Assembly (NCBI GenBank): GCA_964578975.1
Contig: CAZOFA010000002.1
Coordinates: forward strand, 1-56,874
Source: CAYRUP01 sp964578975
GTDB taxonomy: Bacteria > Pseudomonadota > Gammaproteobacteria > DSM-16500
Reading direction: 5' to 3'
Length of the DNA: 56,874 nucleotides
Position numbers and translations under genes: made by a program. The notes under the pieces were generated by a model. That model was given only the letters and a program-made list of their open reading frames with translations. It was not told the DNA's origin and did not search any database. Below, one piece after another: positions 51,243 through 56,874 of the stretch (positions are counted from its first letter, which is position 1; each line of letters opens with the position of its first letter).

Positions 51243-51575
51243 ATGTTAGCTGAAAATTGGTGGTATTTACTCATTGCAATTCCTTTTGGCGTGCTCGGCA
51301 CAATTTCAATGAAATTGTCGCATGGGTTTCAAAAGTGGAAGCCGTCATTATGTTTAGCAATATTTTATCTCATTTCATTTGTGGCGTTGACGTTAGCGGT
51401 TCAAGGATTGGATATTAGTATTGTTTATGCCATTTGGTCAGGTGTCGGGACAATTTTAGTGGCGGTGATCAGCGCACTTTTTTTTGATGAGGTGATGACT
51501 CTCAAAAAAATTATCTCGATTGTATTCATTGTCGTTGGCGTGATTGGAATTCATTTAACGAATGCGATTCATTAA
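51243..51575 (+). CDS. SMR-family transporter subunit B lacking the membrane Glu
   Basis: 110 residues, four membrane helices and the same GTISMKLS and YAIWSGVGT motifs. Aligned on GTxSMKLS, the position of subunit A Glu13 is Gly16 here (PFGVLGT), so the proton/substrate-binding carboxylate is missing. This points to an obligate heterodimer with one active site or to a different cargo. Overlaps the GDPD gene by 14 bases. Confidence 0.88.
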   Translation: MLAENWWYLLIAIPFGVLGTISMKLSHGFQKWKPSLCLAIFYLISFVALTLAVQGLDISIVYAIWSGVGTILVAVISALFFDEVMTLKKIISIVFIVVGVIGIHLTNAIH

Positions 51576-52293
51576 TTCAACCATCATAGCGCATCGCGGT
51601 GCCAGTGCATTGGCGCCGGAAAATACGCTGGCTGCATTTAAAAAAGCTTCTGAAATCGGCGCAACATGGGTTGAATTTGATGTGATGTTGGCGGCCGATG
51701 GGGAAGTGGTTGTCATTCATGATGAGACATTAAATCGTACGACGAATGGCAGCGGATTGGTTGCTGATTTTCCTTATACCTATTTGGCGACACTCGATGC
51801 CGGTAGTTGGTTTGATCCTGTTTTCAAAAATGAAAAAATCCCTACTTTGCGTGATGTATTACTGTTGTTGCAGCAATATCAATTAAACGCGAATATTGAA
51901 ATCAAACCCGCGCTGGGTCACGAAATAAAAACAGTTAAAAAAATTCATGAAGTGATTGAAGCCTGTTGGCGTGCACCAGAAGCACCCCTGGTTTCGAGTT
52001 TTTCTTTAGCGGTGCAACATGAAATTAAAAAATATTTTTCTACGATTTCGCGTGCATTTTTGATGGATGAATGGAATGCTGAGTGGAAAAAAATATTGGA
52101 TGAATTGGATTGTAAGTTGATTGGGGTTAATCAAGCTATTCTCGATGCAGAGCGCATTCAAGAAATCAAAGCAGCAGGGAATGTTTTATTATCGTATACA
52201 GTGGATGATCCAGCACACGCACGAAAATTATTTTCATTGGGTGTGGATGCGATATTTAGTAATTGCCCACTTACAATGCAAACTTTTTATTAA
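51562..52293 (+). CDS. ugpQ: Glycerophosphodiester phosphodiesterase
   Basis: Hydrolyses glycerophosphodiesters to glycerol-3-phosphate and an alcohol. 243 residues, TIM barrel. His11-Arg12 (AHRGAS), Glu38 and Asp40 (WVEFDVML) and His53 (VIHDETLNRTT) form the metal and catalytic site; no signal peptide, so the cytosolic UgpQ type. Last gene of the operon with the SMR pair; the transporters may move the alcohol or the diester. Confidence 0.92.
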   Translation: MRFINSTIIAHRGASALAPENTLAAFKKASEIGATWVEFDVMLAADGEVVVIHDETLNRTTNGSGLVADFPYTYLATLDAGSWFDPVFKNEKIPTLRDVLLLLQQYQLNANIEIKPALGHEIKTVKKIHEVIEACWRAPEAPLVSSFSLAVQHEIKKYFSTISRAFLMDEWNAEWKKILDELDCKLIGVNQAILDAERIQEIKAAGNVLLSYTVDDPAHARKLFSLGVDAIFSNCPLTMQTFY

Positions 52294-52301
52294 AGAAGTA
52301 T

Positions 52302-52925
52302 TCAAGCAATTTGATTTGTTCGATTGTTGTCGCTAACCACCAGCGCTGTACTATAAAAAGGTTGATTATTCGCGCGCTTAAAAACATCCTCGTCACAAGG
52401 CGGGTTTGTTGTTGTATATCCTTTCGTTTTGAGCAACTCCGCTAATTTACAAAACTCATCAAAATTTTTTATATGGCCGAGATAACTATTTTTTTCTAAA
52501 TATTCCACAAGCTCTTTATTATGATTCAGCGGTTGACGAATTTGATCGAGTATCCAAGGTTTATTTTTCATTTTCATCCAACGAGCAAAAGATTCTGCGG
52601 CTAAATCTAAGTTGGTTATAGAGGCGGGAATTTTCAAATCGACATAATGAGCTCGGTACTTGCTTTCATCCACTTGCATCGCGTAATCAATCGGACGACA
52701 GGGTGGCGAGCTGAAAGAATAATCGCCTTTCAAGCTCATGAACACTGCTAAGGAGCAAAAATCCTCATACGTTTTAATCAACGCAAAACCTTGTCCGGCA
52801 ATTAAGAACTCTACTAACCATGCATCAAAATTTTTTTCAGGATTTTTCGGAACGCACAAGTTGTCTAACCATTTATAAAATTTATCTGCAGCCAATGCGA
52901 GTGTATCTGTCTTTTGACTCATCAT
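52302..52925 (-). CDS. Unknown protein with an internal duplication
   Basis: 207 residues, cytosolic, no family recognised. Two copies of a domain of about 85-95 residues: LALAADKFYKWLD...VEFLIAGQ...IKTYEDFCSLAVF...KGDYSFSSPPC (about 8-76) and LDLAAESFARWMK...VEYLEKNS...IKNFDEFCKLAEL...KGYTTTNPPC (about 106-177). Conserved in both are a Trp, a Val-Glu-aromatic pair, the D/E-D/E-F-C motif, and a terminal Pro-Pro-Cys. Two ATGs in tandem at the start. Sits between the GDPD and patatin genes. May be a helical scaffold; effector role only a guess. Confidence 0.75.
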   Translation of the reverse strand: MMSQKTDTLALAADKFYKWLDNLCVPKNPEKNFDAWLVEFLIAGQGFALIKTYEDFCSLAVFMSLKGDYSFSSPPCRPIDYAMQVDESKYRAHYVDLKIPASITNLDLAAESFARWMKMKNKPWILDQIRQPLNHNKELVEYLEKNSYLGHIKNFDEFCKLAELLKTKGYTTTNPPCDEDVFKRANNQPFYSTALVVSDNNRTNQIA

Positions 52926-52996
52926 ATCAATAACCCCCGTTTTTGACGGAGTGTATAAGCCCTAATTATTTTCTGCAATGTGTCTCAGGAAAAATA

Positions 52997-54838
52997 TTAG
53001 AAATTCGTTGATAACCAAGTATCGTGATCTTCTTCCGCTTTAAAATGCTCAATTTGTTTGATGGTAGATTCGTAACCAATTTGAATTAATCGTTCGGCTT
53101 GTTTCGCATTGGAATGTAATAAGCGAAACTTACTCAATTCAAGGCCAATTAAAATATTGGCAGATAAACCATTTTGTCGCGATTTTGCCAGCGAGCCGAC
53201 AAATAATGCACGTAAAAATGTATCGACAAAACGGGGAAATCGGTAACTTTCGTGTGAAAGTCCCAACTTCATGAGCAGTGATTGTTTAAACGTAAGAATA
53301 GGGGGAAAGCGATATTTAATGGTGTCAGGGGTGAAGGTATTTAATTCCACAGCAATGATATTGGCTTTTTTTCCTAAGAACGCGCGCATAATATCAACGG
53401 GTAAATTATTTAAAAGTCCGCCATCCATATGCAGTTCATGATTAATGAGCACCGGTGGCAAAATGCCCGGGATGGAAGAGCTGGCGCGTAAACGTTCCCA
53501 CAGCGTTCCACGATAATGAGTTTCTTCGGTGTTAGTGGCTAAATTGCAGGTCACGCAAAAAAATGGTAACCAGAGATCTTCAATTTGCATATTGTTAAAA
53601 ACTTCAATTAATGAATTGGTAAAATTTTCTGCATTAAAAAGTGAAATACTGGGCCACGTCAAACTTCTCCAGGAGACAGAATGAGTAGAACGTTGTATCA
53701 CACGGTGAAATCGTTCGTAGGCATCTTCATAAGATTCATGCATGGCATAACAGGCTGCAACAATGGCACCCACACTCGAACCGCCCACCATATCGATCGG
53801 AATTTTTTCTTCGCGTAATGCTTTGATGACACCTAAGTGCGCCCAACCGCGCGTTCCACCGCCACTTAAAACCAAGCCGCGTGTTTTGCCACGAATAAAT
53901 CGAATTAAGCGAAAATAATCTTTGCTGACATTGATGCGCACATGATGATACATCGCAAACTGGGTGAGCGAGAGCCAACCGCCTGTATTGCGTGGCATGA
54001 CGGTACTTTCCGTGTGCAGTAAAATAAGATTGGGGTCAGGCCGATAATGGGAAGAGCTGCTGCCCAAGGTTTCAAACAGATGGCGATCAATGTGCGGGAT
54101 GGAATTACTGTAAGCAGTAATAAAAATGGTATTCGCTTTCTTCAGCGCAATTTTTGCAAGTGACGTATCAAAAGATTTTATTAAATATAAAATTTTATGC
54201 GCTTTTTTTCGTGTTTTTTCCAATTCGTTAATATGTTCTTTTAAAATGTCCGGCGCAATCGTTAGATTGTTAAAATCGGGATGATAATCAGAAAGTAAAA
54301 TGATACTTGGAAAACTTTCGACAAACGATTGTAATTTTTCAGCAAATTTTTCCAGTGAAATATCTTTGTTTGCGGGTGCGATCACAATATGCTTGCTCAT
54401 TTTTTCTGAGGTCACGAGGTTCAGCAAACTGCTTGAACGTGCAATCATCGTTGGAATCGTGGCAAACATGACGGTTGGATGTTGATGACAAATTTCAATA
54501 AAATCTTTGCTGAGCAAGCGATAAAGAATGCAATGACAAGTTGCTTTGATCGTCATAGAACGTGGTTCGCCGGTTAATGCGCCTGAGTCGCCGACGGTTT
54601 CACCCGCATCTAAATGAGCAATGGTTTTCGTTTCGCCGGTTGAAGTGGTGAGCGCTGCGGCAAGTTTTCCACTGATGAGTAAATAAATGCAATCGGACGC
54701 ATCGCCCTGATAAAATAATACATCATTGGTGCTGAGCTCGATTTTATTAAATTTGGAGGCGATTTTTTTGATGGCGAACTCATCCAGCGAAGAAAAAATT
54801 TTGTTGGTCTTAATTGCATGAATTAAGTCATCTTCCAT
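52997..54838 (-). CDS. cNMP-binding patatin-like phospholipase (NTE type)
   Basis: 613 residues from ATG 54838 (AAGGA upstream). Cyclic-nucleotide-binding domain (about 10-130, LFYQGDASDCIYLLISGKL), a linker of about 170 residues, then the patatin domain (about 310-480) with oxyanion loop GGGTRGWAHLG, nucleophile Ser355 (GGSSVGA) and Asp472 (MDGGLL). Both catalytic residues are present. This is the neuropathy-target-esterase layout, with no membrane helix. Probably a lysophospholipase; it could degrade own or host lipids, and the neighbouring GDPD would act on its deacylated products. Confidence 0.93.
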   Translation of the reverse strand: MEDDLIHAIKTNKIFSSLDEFAIKKIASKFNKIELSTNDVLFYQGDASDCIYLLISGKLAAALTTSTGETKTIAHLDAGETVGDSGALTGEPRSMTIKATCHCILYRLLSKDFIEICHQHPTVMFATIPTMIARSSSLLNLVTSEKMSKHIVIAPANKDISLEKFAEKLQSFVESFPSIILLSDYHPDFNNLTIAPDILKEHINELEKTRKKAHKILYLIKSFDTSLAKIALKKANTIFITAYSNSIPHIDRHLFETLGSSSSHYRPDPNLILLHTESTVMPRNTGGWLSLTQFAMYHHVRINVSKDYFRLIRFIRGKTRGLVLSGGGTRGWAHLGVIKALREEKIPIDMVGGSSVGAIVAACYAMHESYEDAYERFHRVIQRSTHSVSWRSLTWPSISLFNAENFTNSLIEVFNNMQIEDLWLPFFCVTCNLATNTEETHYRGTLWERLRASSSIPGILPPVLINHELHMDGGLLNNLPVDIMRAFLGKKANIIAVELNTFTPDTIKYRFPPILTFKQSLLMKLGLSHESYRFPRFVDTFLRALFVGSLAKSRQNGLSANILIGLELSKFRLLHSNAKQAERLIQIGYESTIKQIEHFKAEEDHDTWLSTNF

Positions 54839-54926
54839 GAGCATCCTTGAAGATTTTCCTACTACTCTTCTATATGATACATGATATCATCTGGAATCAA
54901 GGAATTAGTTGATTGGGAGTATAAAA

Positions 54927-55562
54927 ATGGCGAGCAATTTCAATTGGGTTGATTATATTATTATCGGTATTTTTCTGTTTTCTATCCTTGGGGGGTTGTT
55001 ACGGGGTGGAGTGAGAGAAATTTTTGCTTTAATCACCTGGATTGCGGCTTTTTTTGTGGCTGGGATGTTTGCAGCACCGGTCGCTAATTATTTTTCCGGG
55101 ACGTCTAAAGTTCAGTCTGCCTTCAGCTCAGCGTCAAGCGGCATGAGCATGTCTGGCGCCGATCATGCTTCGATGCTGGCGACCGGGATCAGCTTTGTGG
55201 TGCTATTTTTCGGTACGATTTTAATCGGCACTATTATTGGCCGTACCGCGAGTCATATTGCCGAAGGTGGGGGGATTAGCCTGGTTAATCGATTATTTGG
55301 GGCGCTGTTTGGCCTCGGTCGCGGGTATTTGATCAACTTGGTCATTGTTTTTGTGGTACAAATGACCCCGGTTTCACAGCAATCCTATTGGACCGCCTCC
55401 CAGTTAGTGACACGTTATCAACCTGCAGTGACCTGGTTTGCGAATTTTGTGCAACCGGGGATCGAAAAATTGAAATCAAGTGTGGGTCAATCCTTTGATA
55501 AATTTAATCAAGAGAATACCGATACCAGTGTGAAAATGTTTCAGGATAATAGTAGGAATTAA
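54927..55562 (+). CDS. cvpA: CvpA family inner-membrane protein (paralogue 2)
   Basis: 211 residues from ATG 54927 with GGGAG seven bases upstream. Four membrane helices and the family motif (VDYIIIG ... LLRGGVREIF). C-terminal tail soluble, about 40 residues, Gln/Ser-rich. Closer to canonical CvpA than the paralogue at 9736-10368. The purF gene is not adjacent in the visible part. Confidence 0.88.
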   Translation: MASNFNWVDYIIIGIFLFSILGGLLRGGVREIFALITWIAAFFVAGMFAAPVANYFSGTSKVQSAFSSASSGMSMSGADHASMLATGISFVVLFFGTILIGTIIGRTASHIAEGGGISLVNRLFGALFGLGRGYLINLVIVFVVQMTPVSQQSYWTASQLVTRYQPAVTWFANFVQPGIEKLKSSVGQSFDKFNQENTDTSVKMFQDNSRN

Positions 55563-55624
55563 TTTGCCTATTTTTCCAAGTTAGTTCAAACTATAGTCAA
55601 TTGAAACATGAGAGAGTATTGAGT

Positions 55625-56560
55625 ATGTCTAAATGTAAAAGTAATTTTTTCATTGTCATTTTTAGCTTATTTTTTTGTATCAGTGTTGCGCTTGCCGACA
55701 CGCAAATCGAATTGATGAATAGCAAAAATAGCGAAATTTCTTCGCTCACCACCAGCCAACTGATGCAACTCATTAAACAAAATATTGATATCAATCAATA
55801 TCGCCTGGTTAAATTTCAAGTGATGCATAACGAGCAACAGCAAATTGATCATCTTGTGGTTTATCTGTTTTCAAAAAAATATCATCGAGTTGATTTTGTC
55901 AGAATTAATCTTGATGCGAAATTAAATGTAAGTTCTGTGCAGAATCATTATCAATTAACTGCAGCGGATGATGCTGCACAGCCGGGCATCAATGCGCTTG
56001 CTGCAAAATGTCCAAATCCATCCATTGAATTTATTGCGTTTGCACCGAATAAAGAAGTATTAGAGCAAGCCATTACCATTAAAGTCGCGAACGCGGCGAG
56101 AAAGCATTCACTCAAAACCGTGCAGTTATTACTAAAAGATGCGACGCGAGAAAATTATTTAAATTATATGACGTGTCCACATTTAAAAGGTAATTTTTAT
56201 GATGGCGACGCAAGCCCTGATGCGATTACTACGGTAGACGGTGTGATTAGTCATCATGATATCGAAGTTGTGTTGAAACATGCTTTTCGTTTTAAAGTTA
56301 CAAATATTTGGCTTGCCTGCGAAGCGTATAACGATCCGATGAAAACCGCTGTCATCAATATTGCTGAAACGCAAAAATATGCGGCGGGGATTGATGATTT
56401 ATTGGTGGGGCCCAGTGATAAAGCCGCCGCTTGCACAATGATCAACGCAATGGATGGGTTTCCGATGAAAGCGGTATTTAATATTTGTTATAAACTTTAT
56501 GATAAACCGCAAGATGTCTGGGGATTTGGTGGGTATGGTTCTAATATTTTTGGCTGGTGA
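55625..56560 (+). CDS. Secreted unknown protein, possible caspase-like fold
   Basis: 311 residues from ATG 55625; an ATG at 55601 has no ribosome-binding site. Signal peptide cleaved after ALA (about residue 24). No family recognised. The second half contains CPHLKGNFYDGD, then VDGVISHHDIEVVLKHAF, then NIWLACEAYNDP: a His, a DG-V-I strand-helix and a hydrophobic strand ending in Cys 46 residues after the His, as in caspase/clostripain-type peptidases. The ending (DVWGFGGYGSNIFGW) is Gly/aromatic-rich. Export by Sec, final location unknown. Confidence 0.7.
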   Translation: MSKCKSNFFIVIFSLFFCISVALADTQIELMNSKNSEISSLTTSQLMQLIKQNIDINQYRLVKFQVMHNEQQQIDHLVVYLFSKKYHRVDFVRINLDAKLNVSSVQNHYQLTAADDAAQPGINALAAKCPNPSIEFIAFAPNKEVLEQAITIKVANAARKHSLKTVQLLLKDATRENYLNYMTCPHLKGNFYDGDASPDAITTVDGVISHHDIEVVLKHAFRFKVTNIWLACEAYNDPMKTAVINIAETQKYAAGIDDLLVGPSDKAAACTMINAMDGFPMKAVFNICYKLYDKPQDVWGFGGYGSNIFGW

Positions 56561-56583
56561 TTTTATCTGTCATCCGTAGTACG

Positions 56584-56607
56584 TGTCATTCCCGCGCAGG
56601 AATGACA
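56584..56607. repeat. Short palindrome TGTCATTCC/GGAATGACA
   Basis: Perfect 9-bp arms (56584-56592 and 56599-56607) with loop CGCGCA, 24 bases after the end of the secreted protein gene. No T-run, so more a dispersed palindrome than a terminator. Confidence 0.6.
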
Positions 56608-56637
56608 ATGAGAGAGTACCGTGAATAGTTACGATGT

Positions 56638-56709
56638 TTATTTAATAGTTTTTCCTTCTTTGTTAATCGCTAATTGTAAAATGCGGTGAAAGGGGCGAGT
56701 GCCCGACAT
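56638..56709 (-). CDS. Possible 23-residue peptide
   Basis: ATG at 56709 with AAGGA six to seven bases upstream and stop at 56638. The peptide (MSGTRPFHRILQLAINKEGK, then three residues) is basic with one amphipathic stretch and no membrane helix. Coding status is uncertain; no homologue recognised. Confidence 0.3.
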   Translation of the reverse strand: MSGTRPFHRILQLAINKEGKTIK

Positions 56710-56770
56710 ATGAATTCCTTTTTTGACTAGCAGTGTTTATTTGGGTGATGATTTTAATTTATAGATCGTC

Positions 56771-56874
56771 ATTGCCCACCCGTCATTGCGACGCCGAACG
56801 AAGTGAGGGGGAAGCAATCCAGGTCTTTCCGCAGGATGAAGCCAGTCTGGATTGCTTCCCCCTCACTTCGTTCG
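56771..56874. repeat. Dispersed palindromic element, copy 3, cut by window end
   Basis: Contains CGTCATTGC twice (from 56768 and 56781) and a perfect 28-bp inverted repeat at 56795-56822 and 56847-56874, sharing GCAATCCAG/CTGGATTGC with the other copies but with a longer arm (CTTCCCCCTCACTTCGTTCG). The right end lies beyond the window. Confidence 0.85.

Larger units (their letters stand above)
56561..56874. other. Gene-poor stretch at the right end
   Basis: 314 bases with no long reading frame. It holds a TGTCATTCC palindrome, a possible 23-codon gene on the minus strand and the start of a dispersed repeat that runs off the window. Confidence 0.7.

Noticed and set aside
1..56874. CRISPR array, tRNA, rRNA, transposase genes
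   Set aside because: No regular direct repeats with spacers, no tRNA cloverleaf or rRNA motif, and no transposase-like protein was seen; the palindromic elements are non-coding.

Overview
The window is about 57 kb of AT-leaning bacterial DNA, densely coded on both strands, from a gammaproteobacterium. The left end keeps an order known from Escherichia coli and relatives (clpA, infA, trxB, ftsK, lolA, rarA). The rest (complete type IV pilus locus, PIN/antitoxin pair, ProA-like M4 protease, NTE-type patatin lipase, several helical or proline-rich proteins without recognisable family, and a PmrA-like promoter array) fits a host-associated member of the Legionellales/Coxiellaceae neighbourhood. 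That placement is inferred from gene content, not from a marker-gene phylogeny.

Layout. 1-8.5 kb: housekeeping block (clpA 3' part, PPR-like protein, infA, unknown protein, trxB, ftsK, lolA, rarA). 8.5-13 kb: unknown helical protein, CvpA-like membrane protein, PiT phosphate permease with its PhoU-like partner, EamA transporter. 13-15 kb: BON-domain protein and a GspA/GspB-like pair. 15-19 kb: response regulator, very large hybrid kinase with HPt, Cys-rich lipoprotein. 19-32.5 kb: type IV pilus locus as two back-to-back transcription units, leftward fimT-pilW-pilX-pilV plus a DUF4124 protein, rightward pilM-N-O-P-Q-pilF-pilT-pilA-pilB-pilC-pilE-pilZ. 32.5-34.6 kb: a second hybrid kinase closing the pilus locus. 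34.7-37 kb: a 692-residue protein with three internal repeats and a poly-proline tail, with a clear terminator and a striking 11-bp-phased TTAA array upstream. 37-44 kb: compact operon carA-carB-pyrB-pyrI-pyrC. 44-44.7 kb: RHH antitoxin and PIN toxin. 44.9-50.1 kb: M4 metalloprotease and mfd. 50.2-56.6 kb: secreted DUF541-like protein, paired SMR transporters, glycerophosphodiesterase, a duplicated-domain unknown, cNMP-binding patatin lipase, a second CvpA paralogue and a secreted unknown with a possible caspase-like His/Cys arrangement. The window ends inside a dispersed palindromic repeat.

How the parts work together. The pilus genes encode secretin, alignment complex, platform, extension and retraction ATPases, major pilin and minor pilins, so everything for a pilus except prepilin peptidase, PilY1 and PilU is here. 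The pyrimidine operon covers the first three steps of UMP synthesis plus the allosteric ATCase chain; its CarA, CarB and dihydroorotase resemble the CAD/Bacteroidota type more than the usual gammaproteobacterial one. The Pit pair handles phosphate uptake.

The best candidates for something undescribed are the triple-repeat proline-tailed protein with its phased promoter array, the SMR pair in which one subunit lacks the membrane glutamate, the two-repeat 207-residue protein, and the secreted protein at 55.6-56.6 kb. No tRNA, rRNA, CRISPR array, insertion sequence with transposase, or replication origin was recognised.
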